Positions 27,268 to 35,675 of a DNA stretch of 64,000 nucleotides are shown piece after piece. The stretch covers positions 248,001 through 312,000 of the forward strand of contig NZ_JAPMIT010000002.1 of assembly GCF_026410545.1 (NCBI RefSeq). The letters are read 5' to 3'. The DNA comes from Microbacterium sp. STN6 (GTDB taxonomy: Bacteria > Actinomycetota > Actinomycetes > Actinomycetales > Microbacteriaceae). Under the pieces are notes generated by a model. It searched no databases. It was not told the DNA's origin and saw only the letters and a list, made by a program, of their open reading frames with translations. The position numbers were made by a program, and so were the translations under genes. Positions within the stretch are counted from its first letter, which is position 1. Every line of letters starts with the position of its first letter.

Positions 27268-28224
27268 ATGGAGGTTCCTGCCGCATACCGGTATCACCTG
27301 CTGGCGGCGGGTAAGAGCGCCGGAACAGTCAAGCAGCGCATGGGCGATATCGAGCGCTTCTCCCGGCGCTACCCAGAACTCTTTGCGGTGTGTGCGGAAG
27401 ATCTTGTCGTCTACCTGGGCGTTGGCGCCGAATGTGCCGGGTGGAAGCCGGAGTACCTGAAGAAGATCCGCGCCTCGTTCCGATCGTTCTATCGGTGGGC
27501 GCACTTGTCGGGACGCATGGCATCCGATCCGGCGTATGCGCTGATGCCTGTGGCAGTGCCTCGGCCTCTGCCGCATCCGACTCCCGAGGACGTCGTTTTG
27601 GAAGCGTTCGCACAAGCATCGTTGGCGGTGCGGGCGATGATTCTTCTGGCTGCGACCGAGGGCCTCCGCCGCTCCGAAATCGCAGCCTTGCACCCCCGTA
27701 ATCGCCGAAGCAACACCATCCGGTTCTTTGGCAAAGGATCGAGAGAACGAGCAGTGCCACTCGACGAGCTGACCCGCACCACACTCGTTCAACTTGAGCA
27801 CGAGCAGGGCACCGATACCTTCTACTTCCCTGGCCGATTCGGTGGCCACCTCCACTCGAGCACCGTTTACAAATGGGTGACAGAGCTCACTCGGGGCTGG
27901 ACATTGCACAGCCTTCGCCATCGTGCAGCGACCATGGGCTATGCCGGCACGAAAGACCTTCGAGCGACCCAAGAAGTGCTTGGCCATTCCTCGCCTGCCA
28001 CGACGCAGATTTACACGGCCGTAGCATTCGCCGATCTTCAAGCCGTGGTCAGCGCAGCGTCGCTGCCTACCCCGCGCGCCTCTCGCTCTATCGCGGGCGA
28101 TCGCATGGGCATATGGAGTGGGAGGACGCTGGTGATCGACCTCGACTCGGTGAGTGTGCCGCAGCTGTTGGCCGTCCTATCCGCATCAAGGCACCAGGTG
28201 AAGGAGATTCTCACCCGTTACTAG
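27268..28224 (+). CDS. Tyrosine recombinase (integrase)
   Basis: A 318-residue site-specific recombinase. The N-terminal SAM-like core-binding domain covers about residues 1-95. The catalytic domain has Arg in TEGLRRSEIAAL, Lys in GKGSRERAVPL, His-x-x-Arg in LHSLRHRAATMGY, His in LGHSSPATTQ and the nucleophile Tyr in IYTAVAF. A 60-residue tail follows the Tyr, longer than in XerC/XerD. The start ATG has GGGGAA just upstream. It lies just inside attL and should catalyse integration and excision at the initiator tRNA gene. Confidence 0.9.
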   Translation: MEVPAAYRYHLLAAGKSAGTVKQRMGDIERFSRRYPELFAVCAEDLVVYLGVGAECAGWKPEYLKKIRASFRSFYRWAHLSGRMASDPAYALMPVAVPRPLPHPTPEDVVLEAFAQASLAVRAMILLAATEGLRRSEIAALHPRNRRSNTIRFFGKGSRERAVPLDELTRTTLVQLEHEQGTDTFYFPGRFGGHLHSSTVYKWVTELTRGWTLHSLRHRAATMGYAGTKDLRATQEVLGHSSPATTQIYTAVAFADLQAVVSAASLPTPRASRSIAGDRMGIWSGRTLVIDLDSVSVPQLLAVLSASRHQVKEILTRY

Positions 28225-28235
28225 CCGACTCGTTT

Positions 28236-28544
28236 TCAGCGGCGTGAGGCTAGCGCTTCACTCAACTGGTCCACAGTCGGCACCCCAGCGATTCCCGTCG
28301 GAGTGCTGTAGATCCGACACGCCAGGTTCTGCGTGCGGCCGGCTGAGGGGAAGAGGTCCGTTCCATCGACGAGGATGGTGGGTGAACCAGCGAACTGTAG
28401 TCCTGCTGCCTCATGCGCCGAACCGATAAGCACGAATGCGATGCGCGCATTCTCGTGGCCCGTCACGTCGAGTGCCGTGCGGAGCCGGTCGCCGGCTTCC
28501 GCCGTGTTCGGGCAGTCGTCGATGTGGAGGATCTCTATTTTCAC
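28236..28544 (-). CDS. Thioredoxin-fold protein of a metal-resistance operon
   Basis: A 102-residue protein with the pattern of small thioredoxin-like proteins found in mercury/arsenic loci. It opens KIEILHIDDCPNTAEAGDRL, with only one Cys at the redox position instead of CxxC. The cis-Pro region is GSPTILVDGTDLFP. The GTG start at 28544 overlaps the stop of the transporter gene (GTGA) and has GAGGAAC upstream, so translation is coupled. It is the last gene of the CmtR-like operon. A thiol or metal-handling role is inferred from context. Confidence 0.7.
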   Translation of the reverse strand: MKIEILHIDDCPNTAEAGDRLRTALDVTGHENARIAFVLIGSAHEAAGLQFAGSPTILVDGTDLFPSAGRTQNLACRIYSTPTGIAGVPTVDQLSEALASRR

Positions 28545-29248
28545 GGTTGTTCCTCGCCTGGTTGGCAGCATTCGTCGGCCTCGACTGTGCGTTCACCGGT
28601 CAGCGCGGCCACCGGCACGGCACACGTGTCGCCCTTCCATGCTTCGAGCCCCTCCTTGATCGCAAAGCCTGCGATGACGAGCGCGGCGATCGAGTCCGCC
28701 CACGCCCACCCGAGCAGTACATTCAGCAGCAGGCCTACCAGGAGTGCCGCTGAGAGAAAGCTGCAAATCAGAGTCTGCTTCGAATCGGCAACCGCGGATG
28801 CCGACCTCAGTTCGCGACCGGTTCGACGTTCGAACCAACTCAGAAATGGCATGACCGCCAGACTGATCGCAGCGAGAGCAATACCGACAGGGCTGTGTTC
28901 CGCCTCGCGCAGACCGAAGATCGACGGCGCGGCATCGACGATGACGTAGGCGGCCAGGCCGAAGAACGAGAGAGCGATCACGCGTAGGGCGACCTTTTCA
29001 CGCTTCTCGGGGTCGGGCGCACTGAATTGCCAGGCGATCGCTGCTGCGGAGAGCACCTCAACGACGGAATCGAGACCGAAACCGACCAAGGCGGCCGAGG
29101 ATGCGACGGTACCTGCGGCGAGGGCGATGATCGCCTCAATCAGGTTGTAGCCGATGGTGACGGCGACGATCCAGCGGATGCGTCGTTGCAGCATCCACTT
29201 GCGCTGGGGTCCCAGCACCGGGGTTGAACCGTTCGTGGTGGCGGTCAT
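28541..29248 (-). CDS. Cation transporter related to the CDF family
   Basis: A 235-residue membrane protein with about six helices. The second helix carries the CDF-like acidic motif ALVGFGLDSVVEVLS, and the fifth has GWAWADSIAALVIAGFA with the paired Asp. The C-terminus ends in a short Cys pair (DECCQPGEEQP) instead of the usual cytoplasmic domain. It probably exports divalent metal ions. ATG 29248 overlaps the stop of the upstream regulator (ATGA) and is preferred over the ATG at 29266. Confidence 0.75.
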   Translation of the reverse strand: MTATTNGSTPVLGPQRKWMLQRRIRWIVAVTIGYNLIEAIIALAAGTVASSAALVGFGLDSVVEVLSAAAIAWQFSAPDPEKREKVALRVIALSFFGLAAYVIVDAAPSIFGLREAEHSPVGIALAAISLAVMPFLSWFERRTGRELRSASAVADSKQTLICSFLSAALLVGLLLNVLLGWAWADSIAALVIAGFAIKEGLEAWKGDTCAVPVAALTGERTVEADECCQPGEEQP

Positions 29249-29598
29249 GCGCCGGTTCCGCAGCATAGGGGGAGGTCACAGCTCTCGTCGGCGCAGGCTG
29301 CACCGTCATCGACAGCGAGTACCACGTCGACCAGCGCCGACAGCGCCCGCGTCAGGTGGGCGTCGGCGATCTCATACCGTGTCTGTCTGCCCTCGGGAAC
29401 AGCAGCGACGATGCCGCACCCCCGCAGGCAGCTGAGGTGGTTCGAGACGTTCGAGCGGGTCAGCTCCAGCGTCAGCGCCAGTTGTGCGGGATAGCCCGGT
29501 TGCTCGAGCAGACTCATGAGAATGCGGGAGCGGGTCGGATCGGCCATGGCGCGGCCCAGCCGGTTTATGACGTCAAGTCGGGAGGCGGAGGTCAGCAT
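29245..29598 (-). CDS. CmtR-like ArsR/SmtB metal-sensing repressor
   Basis: A 117-residue winged-helix repressor. The recognition helix block TRSNVSNHLSCLRGCGIV carries two cysteines spaced as in the Cd(II)/Pb(II) sensor CmtR of Mycobacterium tuberculosis (CxxxC). The C-terminal CADESCDLPLCCGTGA is rich in further cysteines. It heads an operon with the cation transporter and the thioredoxin-fold protein, all joined by 4-bp overlaps. Start ATG at 29598 has TATAGT 6 nt upstream and sits inside an inverted repeat that is a likely self-operator. The metal ligand is probably cadmium or lead, by homology. Confidence 0.85.
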   Translation of the reverse strand: MLTSASRLDVINRLGRAMADPTRSRILMSLLEQPGYPAQLALTLELTRSNVSNHLSCLRGCGIVAAVPEGRQTRYEIADAHLTRALSALVDVVLAVDDGAACADESCDLPLCCGTGA

Positions 29599-29606
29599 AG
29601 GCTGAC
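29591..29606. promoter_or_regulatory. Inverted repeat over the CmtR-like start codon (candidate operator)
   Basis: GTCAGCATAGGCTGAC is a perfect 6-bp inverted repeat with a 4-bp centre. It covers the start codon and touches the -10 element, so a bound repressor would block a leaderless transcript. Confidence 0.55.
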
Positions 29607-29610
29607 TATA
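29605..29610 (-). promoter_or_regulatory. -10 element of a leaderless promoter
   Basis: On the minus strand TATAGT, 6 nt, then the ATG at 29598. A GTGAAG 18 nt further upstream is a weak -35. Confidence 0.55.
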
Positions 29611-29663
29611 CAGCACGCGCTGACGCATCTTCACCTCGTCGTCAGGAGTCGTTGGCGCCGGCC

Positions 29664-30596
29664 CTAGTGTTCCGTTCCGCTCTCGTGGGCGGCATGGTTG
29701 GCTGGTTCCAGTTGGAAGGTGCTGTGTTCGACGTCGAAGTGACCGATCAAGCAGGTCTGCAGTTGGTCGAGAACCTGCGGGGCGTGGCCATCGCGGAAGC
29801 AGGTGTCGTCGAGCACAATGTGCGCCGACAGAGCGGGCAGGGCGGAGGTCACCGTCCAGACGTGCATGTCGTGCACGGATCGGACATGTTCCGGCTCCAT
29901 CAGGTGGTTGAGGATCATCGACAGATCCGCGCCTTCCGGAGCGGCCTCCAGGAGAACGCGTCCGGAATCTCGCAGCAGCCCCCAGGCGGCGTGCACCATC
30001 AGCGCAACCACGATCAATGATGCGATCGCGTCGGCACGGCTGAAGCCGGTGGCCAGAATGACAACTCCTGCCACGACGGTGGCGATGAACCCGTACAGGT
30101 CGGTCAGGATGTGCAGATAGGAGCCCTGCACGTTCAGGCTGGTGCGATTCGCCTTGGCCAGCACCCACACGGCGACCAGGTTCACCGCCGCCCCGACGAG
30201 GGCAACCACGAGCACCGGACCGCCCTCGACGGGAGGTGGGTCGAGCAGGCGGCGGATGGCTTCGACCGCGACGATACCGCTGATGACCACCAACGTGATT
30301 CCGTTCACGGCGGCCGAGAGGATCTCGGCTCGTTTGAGTCCGTAGGTCCACTTTCCCTTCGCCGGACGCGCCGCCAGGCGAAGCGCGAACAGTGACGCGC
30401 CGATCGCGCCGGCGTCGGTGAGCATGTGACCGGCATCCGATAGCAGCGCCAGCGACCCGGACAGTACTGCCACGACGACCTCGACGATCATGAATCCGAC
30501 GATCAATGACAGGGCGACGACCAGGTAACGCGTGTCCGCTGTAGGGGCGATGCCATGGCTGTGTGCCGAATGACTGCCAGTCGGCTCAACCGTCAT
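29664..30596 (-). CDS. CDF family metal efflux transporter (CzcD/ZitB-like)
   Basis: A 310-residue six-helix antiporter for Zn/Co/Cd. Helix 2 carries the metal-site pair in LLSDAGHMLTDAG and helix 5 carries HILTDLYGF. The His-rich N-terminus is SHSAHSHG, and a cytoplasmic C-terminal domain with DMHVWTVTSA ends in HFDVEHSTFQLEP. Its start overlaps the end of the upstream CDF gene by 11 bp. The chromosomal CDF protein at 59414-60328 shares the same C-terminal signature, so the island adds a second copy of this type. Confidence 0.88.
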   Translation of the reverse strand: MTVEPTGSHSAHSHGIAPTADTRYLVVALSLIVGFMIVEVVVAVLSGSLALLSDAGHMLTDAGAIGASLFALRLAARPAKGKWTYGLKRAEILSAAVNGITLVVISGIVAVEAIRRLLDPPPVEGGPVLVVALVGAAVNLVAVWVLAKANRTSLNVQGSYLHILTDLYGFIATVVAGVVILATGFSRADAIASLIVVALMVHAAWGLLRDSGRVLLEAAPEGADLSMILNHLMEPEHVRSVHDMHVWTVTSALPALSAHIVLDDTCFRDGHAPQVLDQLQTCLIGHFDVEHSTFQLEPANHAAHESGTEH

Positions 30597-31689
30597 GAGA
30601 GTGCGGCTTCAAATCTTCTGCTGTGGTAACGGTGCGGATGGCGAAATCGTCAAGGTTAGGCAGGTAATGGACGAGCTGGTGTTCTGCCTCATGAGCCACG
30701 GATTCCGCATGTGACAGCGCAGTGTCGGCCACCACGACCGTGGCCGCACCCTGGAGTCGATGACCGACCCACCGCAGCTGCAATTTTGATACGGACAGCA
30801 CTCCCGGCGTGTGCTCAAGCGCCGACTGCGTACGGTCCACGAGTTCCGGCTCGATGCCGTCCATGAGCCGCTGGCCGATACTTCGGACCGTGCCCCACAG
30901 CAGCACGATGATCGCCGCCGAAATGAGAAGACCAACAATAGGGTCCGCTAGCGGGAAGCCCAGCATCACACCGAAAGCGCCGACAACGACAGCCAGGGAG
31001 GTGAAGCCATCGATGCGGGCGTGCACCCCGTCGGCGACGAGAGCGGCGGAGCCGATCTTCTGCCCGACCCGTATGCGATAGATCGCGACTGCCTCGTTGC
31101 CGATGAAGCCGATCACACCGGCGGCGGCCACCCACCACAGATTGTGTAGCGGTTGTGGATTGAAGAACCGGTCGATGGACTGCCACGCCGCGACCACCGC
31201 CGAGATGGCGACAACCGCGATGATGAACAGACCGGCGAGATCTTCGGCCCGACCATACCCGTAGGTGTATCGGCGGGTGGCCACGCGGCGACCGAGCACG
31301 AAGGCAACCCAGAGCGGTACGGCGGTTAGCGAGTCTGAGAAGTTGTGGATTGTGTCCGCCAGCAGCGCCACTGATCCGCTGAAGAGGGCAATGATGAATT
31401 GCACCACGGTTGTTCCCAGAAGGATGAACAGGCTGATCTTCAAGGCGCGAACGCCTCGCGTGCTCGCCTCTAGCGCGTCGTCGATCGAGTCGGCAGCGTC
31501 ATGACTGTGGGGCACGAACAAGCCGTAGAAGAAACCCTTGATTCCGGCCGGATGCGAGTGGCCGCCGGGATCGTGCGAATGACCGTGTTCGTGGGGGTGC
31601 TCGTGAGCGTGTGCGTGCGCGTGCTCATGAACTTGAGGCTGCCCGTTTTCGTGACCATCCTCGTCCTGATGTGCCTGTGAAGTATTCAC
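30586..31689 (-). CDS. CDF family transporter with His-rich N-terminus
   Basis: A 367-residue cation efflux protein of a different CDF subgroup from its neighbour. The first 65 residues contain about 18 histidines (HEHAHAHAHEHPHEHGHSH and PHSHD), a probable metal-binding tail. Metal-site motifs are LLADTIHNFSDSL and LVADGVHARIDGF. The C-terminal domain ends in KPHSHDG. ATG 31689 overlaps the stop of the ArsR gene upstream (ATGA), and the gene is followed by the second CDF gene, forming an ArsR-CDF-CDF operon. Confidence 0.88.
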   Translation of the reverse strand: MNTSQAHQDEDGHENGQPQVHEHAHAHAHEHPHEHGHSHDPGGHSHPAGIKGFFYGLFVPHSHDAADSIDDALEASTRGVRALKISLFILLGTTVVQFIIALFSGSVALLADTIHNFSDSLTAVPLWVAFVLGRRVATRRYTYGYGRAEDLAGLFIIAVVAISAVVAAWQSIDRFFNPQPLHNLWWVAAAGVIGFIGNEAVAIYRIRVGQKIGSAALVADGVHARIDGFTSLAVVVGAFGVMLGFPLADPIVGLLISAAIIVLLWGTVRSIGQRLMDGIEPELVDRTQSALEHTPGVLSVSKLQLRWVGHRLQGAATVVVADTALSHAESVAHEAEHQLVHYLPNLDDFAIRTVTTAEDLKPHSHDG

Positions 31690-32051
31690 GTGGTCGCCTC
31701 GTTCTGGGCGTGGTGGTGGCGGGGATTGCTGTCGAGGGAGTGCTCGGCCTGGAGGATCGCGTCGGAGACGAGTTGTCGCGCGTGTTCGTTTTCGAGCCGG
31801 TAGAAGACGCGAGTCCCCTGCTGCCGAGTCGACACGATGCGGGCGAGCCGCAGCTTCGCCAAATGCTGCGAAACTGCGGCCGGTGACTTATCGACGATGT
31901 CCGCCAGATGGTTGACCGACAACTCGTCATCACGCAGCGCGAGGATCAGCCGCACCCGCGTTGCGTCGGCGAGCATCGCGAAGACCTCGACCGCAAGCTC
32001 GACGTATTGACTATCAGGTTCTCGCCCGCACACCGGCATATCTGCATCCAT
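31686..32051 (-). CDS. ArsR/SmtB family repressor, NmtR/CzrA-like
   Basis: A 121-residue winged-helix metal sensor. The DNA-binding helix is VDKSPAAVSQHLAKLRLARI. The last helix, ENEHARQLVSDAILQAEHSL, resembles the alpha-5 metal site of NmtR/CzrA (Asp-x-His-x10-His-x2-His), with Glu and Gln replacing two ligands. The C-terminus has a further HHH. This suggests a zinc, nickel or cobalt response. The ATG at 32051 is preferred because AATAAT lies 6 nt upstream and because the start lies within an inverted repeat. Confidence 0.82.
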   Translation of the reverse strand: MDADMPVCGREPDSQYVELAVEVFAMLADATRVRLILALRDDELSVNHLADIVDKSPAAVSQHLAKLRLARIVSTRQQGTRVFYRLENEHARQLVSDAILQAEHSLDSNPRHHHAQNEATT

Positions 32052-32059
32052 ACGCAGAT
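32040..32059. promoter_or_regulatory. Inverted repeat over the second ArsR start (candidate operator)
   Basis: ATCTGC, 8 nt, GCAGAT: perfect 6-bp arms covering the start codon of the NmtR/CzrA-like gene. The placement matches the operator over the CmtR-like start. Confidence 0.5.
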
Positions 32060-32063
32060 TATT
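32058..32063 (-). promoter_or_regulatory. -10 element of a leaderless promoter
   Basis: On the minus strand AATAAT, 6 nt, then the ATG at 32051. Confidence 0.45.
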
Positions 32064-32318
32064 GCATAGCCGGTGATCCCTGCCCGGTCTCCTGATTATC
32101 TTGTGTGGCGCCCGTGGGGATGTGGAACAGGAGTTGCTCGTTTGTCCAGCGGGTGCCGTTGCTCTGCAATCCAGGCTGGCTGATAACGAGTCGAGGAGCC
32201 GTTGGGGCTCGTCGCCCGCCTGCTGATATTCCGCCGTGACGGCCCCGCGATCGAAGGCTGCGCTCACGTCACCATCTTGTGTCACCCGTATCGGAGCAGT
32301 GTTCGCCCGCTGTCTCGG

Positions 32319-32669
32319 TTAGACCGTTACAAGTAATCGTGCGACAGAGTCGAGGGAACCCGGAATGAGTCGGTAGTAAGCCCAGGTTCCGCGCTTGGTG
32401 CGGCTGAGAAAGCCGGCGTCGACCAGGATCTTCAGGTGGTGCGAGACGGTTGGTTGGCCCAGCCCGAGAGGTTCGGTTAGGTCGCATACGCACGCCTCGG
32501 CATCCTCGTGTGCGGCGACCATCGAGATCAACCGGATCCGGGCCGGGTCGGCGAGGGCACGTAGCGACTTCGCCAGGTTCGTCGCGTTCCCGGCCGAGAT
32601 CGCTTCGCGTGCGATCGGGTTGCAGCATGCCGTCACGTCGGTCACGGGCAGGAAGCCAGTCAACGTCAT
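32319..32669 (-). CDS. arsR: ArsR family arsenic-responsive repressor
   Basis: A 116-residue winged-helix repressor divergent from acr3. The metal loop EACVCDLTEPLGLGQP carries the CVC pair typical of As(III)-sensing ArsR. An extra N-terminal pair (TACCNP) is seen as in corynebacterial-type ArsR, which uses N-terminal cysteines. The recognition helix is GQPTVSHHLKILVDAG. Start ATG at 32669. Arsenite binding should release the operator between it and acr3. The 267 bp between its stop and the NmtR/CzrA-like start hold no recognisable gene. Confidence 0.88.
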   Translation of the reverse strand: MTLTGFLPVTDVTACCNPIAREAISAGNATNLAKSLRALADPARIRLISMVAAHEDAEACVCDLTEPLGLGQPTVSHHLKILVDAGFLSRTKRGTWAYYRLIPGSLDSVARLLVTV

Positions 32670-32689
32670 AGAGGTAGTCTCTCACCAAC

Positions 32690-32705
32690 ATTGACAAACG
32701 TCGAT
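32690..32705. promoter_or_regulatory. Candidate ArsR operator between arsR and acr3
   Basis: ATTGAC-AAAC-GTCGAT is an imperfect inverted repeat (5 of 6 positions) in the divergent intergenic region. It includes a TTGACA at 32691-32696 that could serve as the -35 of the acr3 promoter. Confidence 0.5.
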
Positions 32706-32761
32706 ATCGTCGGGGAAACTGAACATCGATGACTATCGATTCTCACAATCTCGGAGACACT

Positions 32762-33871
32762 GTGACTGACCAGCAGACTGTGGTGAAATCAGGCAAGCTC
32801 GGCACAGCCGATCGGTTCCTGCCAGTGTGGATATTGCTAGCGATGGGTCTGGGACTGCTTTTGGCGGTGATCGCGCCGGGGCTGGTCGTTGCGTTGCAGG
32901 CGTTCACGATCGGTACGGTGAGTGTGCCGATCGCCGTGGGGCTGTTGGTGATGATGTATCCGGTGTTGGCCAAGGTGCGTTACTCGGATGCTGCGGCCGT
33001 CGCGGGCGACAAGCGACTGCTCATCGCCTCGCTCGTGATGAACTGGATCGTTGGGCCGGCGTTGATGTTCACGCTGGCCTGGGTTCTCCTTCCGGATCTG
33101 CCCGAGTACCGCACGGGTTTGATCATTGTGGGTCTCGCTCGCTGTATCGCGATGGTGCTGATCTGGAACGACCTCGCCTGTGGAGATCGAGAAGCTGCTA
33201 CGTTCCTGGTCGCACTGAACTCGGTGTTCCAAGTGCTTGCATTCGCGGCGCTCGGCTGGTTCTACCTGCAGGTACTTCCCGGCTGGCTCGGTCTTGCCAC
33301 CACCAGTGCCGGCTTCTCGATTTGGGCGATCACGCTGAGTGTTCTGATCTTCCTCGGGGTCCCATTGGTGGCCGGATATCTCTCGCGCCGCATCGGTGAA
33401 CGAACCAAGGGCCGAACCTGGTACGAGTCAACATTCCTGCCAAAGGTTGGGCCGTTCGCCCTGCGGGGGCTGCTGTTCACGATCGTGATGCTATTCGCGT
33501 TGCAGGGCAATCAGGTGATCGCGCATCCGTTCGATGTGGCGCGAATCGCGCTGCCGCTGCTGGTGTATTTCGCGGTGACCTTCATCGTCGGATTCCTCCT
33601 GGGCAAGGCGATCCGTCTCACGTATGCCAAGACGGTAACCCTGGCGTTCACCGCCGCGGGAAACAATTTCGAGCTGGCGATCGCCGTGGCCATCGGCACG
33701 TTCGGTGCTGCCAGCGGTCAAGCGTTGGCCGGCATCGTCGGCCCTCTGATCGAAGTGCCGGTGCTGGTCGGACTGGTGTATGTCTCACTGTGGTTGCGCG
33801 GACGGTTGTTCAAACCGGCCCATGACTCTGACTCTTCTGTTCCTCAACTTCCGGCCTCGAGCCGGGCGTAA
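32762..33871 (+). CDS. acr3: Arsenite efflux transporter Acr3
   Basis: A 369-residue membrane carrier with about ten helices that exports arsenite. The family signature is GLARCIAMVLIWNDLACGD with its conserved Cys, followed by LVALNSVFQVLAFAALGWFY. GTG 32762 is chosen because GGAG lies 5 nt upstream. The in-frame ATG at 32729 has only a distant GGGGA and would add 11 residues. It heads the acr3-arsC-flavoprotein operon controlled by the divergent ArsR. Confidence 0.9.
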   Translation: MTDQQTVVKSGKLGTADRFLPVWILLAMGLGLLLAVIAPGLVVALQAFTIGTVSVPIAVGLLVMMYPVLAKVRYSDAAAVAGDKRLLIASLVMNWIVGPALMFTLAWVLLPDLPEYRTGLIIVGLARCIAMVLIWNDLACGDREAATFLVALNSVFQVLAFAALGWFYLQVLPGWLGLATTSAGFSIWAITLSVLIFLGVPLVAGYLSRRIGERTKGRTWYESTFLPKVGPFALRGLLFTIVMLFALQGNQVIAHPFDVARIALPLLVYFAVTFIVGFLLGKAIRLTYAKTVTLAFTAAGNNFELAIAVAIGTFGAASGQALAGIVGPLIEVPVLVGLVYVSLWLRGRLFKPAHDSDSSVPQLPASSRA

Positions 33872-33894
33872 TCCCACCATGTAAGGAAGACAGC

Positions 33895-34326
33895 ATGTCC
33901 CAAAAGTCCGTCGTTCTCTTCGTCTGCGTTCACAACGCCGGCCGCTCCCAGATGGCCGCCGGTTATATGAGGGCTCTCTCCAGAGGTGCTGTTGAGGTTC
34001 GCTCCGGCGGCTCGGAGCCTGGCGAGAGCATTAACCCGATCGCCGTCGAGGCGATGGCTGAGGAGGGCATCGATATCTCCGAAGCGGTGCCGCAGCTGAT
34101 GACCACCGAGTCGGTCCAGGAGTCCGACGTTGTGATCACGATGGGATGCGGTGATGCGTGCCCGATCTTCCCCGGCAAACGGTACGAGGACTGGGAACTC
34201 GAAGACCCTGCCGGCAAAGACATCACGACGGTTCGTCGGGTCCGGAACGAGATCAGGGCACGCATCGAAAGCCTGTTGGCTGAGATCCTGCCCAGCGCAG
34301 AGAGTGAAGAAAGAAGAAGACCATGA
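33895..34326 (+). CDS. arsC: Arsenate reductase ArsC, low-molecular-weight phosphatase type
   Basis: A 143-residue enzyme that reduces arsenate to arsenite for export by Acr3. The anion-binding loop is CVHNAGRSQMA at residues 11-21. The downstream CGDACP supplies the second and third cysteines, as in thioredoxin-coupled ArsC. The ATG at 33895 has AAGGAAG upstream. Its stop overlaps the start of the flavoprotein (ATGA). Confidence 0.92.
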   Translation: MSQKSVVLFVCVHNAGRSQMAAGYMRALSRGAVEVRSGGSEPGESINPIAVEAMAEEGIDISEAVPQLMTTESVQESDVVITMGCGDACPIFPGKRYEDWELEDPAGKDITTVRRVRNEIRARIESLLAEILPSAESEERRRP

Positions 34327-35675
34327 GCATCGCAGAACTGCCATTCCCCACCCTCACCACGCCGGCCACTGACAAACTGGCGGACGTTCCCGTCGCCGTG
34401 ATCGGCGCCGGGCCGGTCGGTCTCGCAGCGGCAGCCGAGCTGCTCGAACGCGGCATCGAGACGATCGTCTTCGAGCGCGGCAACCGCGCCGGGGCAGCGG
34501 TCGAGCAGTGGGGCCACACCCGCCTGTTCTCACCATGGGAATACGTCGTGTCTCCGGCCGCGGCGCGGCTGCTGGAAGGAACCGGATGGGAAGCACCAGC
34601 CGCGGCGAGTCTCCCGTATGGCACCGAACTCGTCCACGACTACCTGCTGCCGCTTGCCGCGACCGACGAACTTGCCCCGCGCATCCGATACCGCTCAACT
34701 GTCGCAGCTATCTCGCGCCAGGGCATGGATCGCACCCGCTCGGCCGGCCGCGCCGAGACCCCGTTCCTGTTGCGCGTGACGAACGCGAACCGCACTGAGG
34801 ATGTCCTTGCCCGTGCGGTTATCGATGCCTCGGGCACGTACTTCAATCCGAACAGCATCGGCTCGAGCGGCCTCGACCCAGTCGGATTCGACGACGTCGC
34901 GAACCACGTCAGCCATGCGCTTCCCGACGTCCTGGGACGCGAACGCGCCCGCTTCGCCGGCAAACACACCCTCGTCGTCGGCACAGGACACAGCGCCGCG
35001 AACACGCTGATCGCACTCGCCACCCTGGCCGACGAAGTGCCGGGCACGAGCGTCACGTGGGCGATCCGAAACGAAACGCCGGCGCGTGTCTACGGAGCGG
35101 CGACCGACGAGCTAACCGCCCGGGCGTCGATCGGCGCGCGAGTACACGATTTCGTCCGCAATGGCGCTATCGCTCTCATAGACCGGTTCGAGATCGACTC
35201 AACGGAGGCCGCTGAAAATGGTCGGGTCCGCGCGATGGGACGACGGAACGGTGAGACGACGACCATCGAGGCAGACACGATCGTCGGGGCGACCGGCTTC
35301 CGGCCCGATCTCGACATGCTCCGCGAGATCCGGCTCTCACTTGATGAGATCGTCGAAGCGCCGCGTGCGCTCGCTCCGCTGATTGACCCGAACCTGCACA
35401 GCTGTGGAACCGTGCCCCCGCACGGTGTCGTGGAGTTGACGCATCCCGAACCGAACTTCTACGTCGTCGGCATGAAGAGCTACGGCCGCGCCCCCACGTT
35501 CTTGTTGCTCACAGGCTACGAGCAAGTCCGTTCAATCGCGGATGAACTGGCAGGCGACAAGCAGGCCGCTCGACGCGTTCAACTCGTCCTACCCGAGACC
35601 GGGGTCTGCTCCAGCAGCGGTCCGACCGACAGCGGACACGGCTCGAACGCGTCGGTGGGCAGCTGCTGTTCCTGA
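34323..35675 (+). CDS. FAD-dependent flavoprotein of the arsenic operon (ArsO-like)
   Basis: A 450-residue oxidoreductase with an N-terminal FAD-binding Rossmann motif (VAVIGAGPVGLAAAAELLER, about residues 23-42), a second dinucleotide motif VVGTGHSAANTLIAL for NAD(P)H, and VGATGFRPDL near the C-terminus. This is the arrangement of flavin-containing monooxygenases. A similar gene (arsO) is known in Streptomyces arsenic clusters. The C-terminal tail is Ser/Gly-rich with three Cys (CSSSG and SCCS), suggesting thiol or arsenic contact. It is translationally coupled to arsC. The chemistry on arsenic compounds is not proven. Confidence 0.78.
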   Translation: MSIAELPFPTLTTPATDKLADVPVAVIGAGPVGLAAAAELLERGIETIVFERGNRAGAAVEQWGHTRLFSPWEYVVSPAAARLLEGTGWEAPAAASLPYGTELVHDYLLPLAATDELAPRIRYRSTVAAISRQGMDRTRSAGRAETPFLLRVTNANRTEDVLARAVIDASGTYFNPNSIGSSGLDPVGFDDVANHVSHALPDVLGRERARFAGKHTLVVGTGHSAANTLIALATLADEVPGTSVTWAIRNETPARVYGAATDELTARASIGARVHDFVRNGAIALIDRFEIDSTEAAENGRVRAMGRRNGETTTIEADTIVGATGFRPDLDMLREIRLSLDEIVEAPRALAPLIDPNLHSCGTVPPHGVVELTHPEPNFYVVGMKSYGRAPTFLLLTGYEQVRSIADELAGDKQAARRVQLVLPETGVCSSSGPTDSGHGSNASVGSCCS

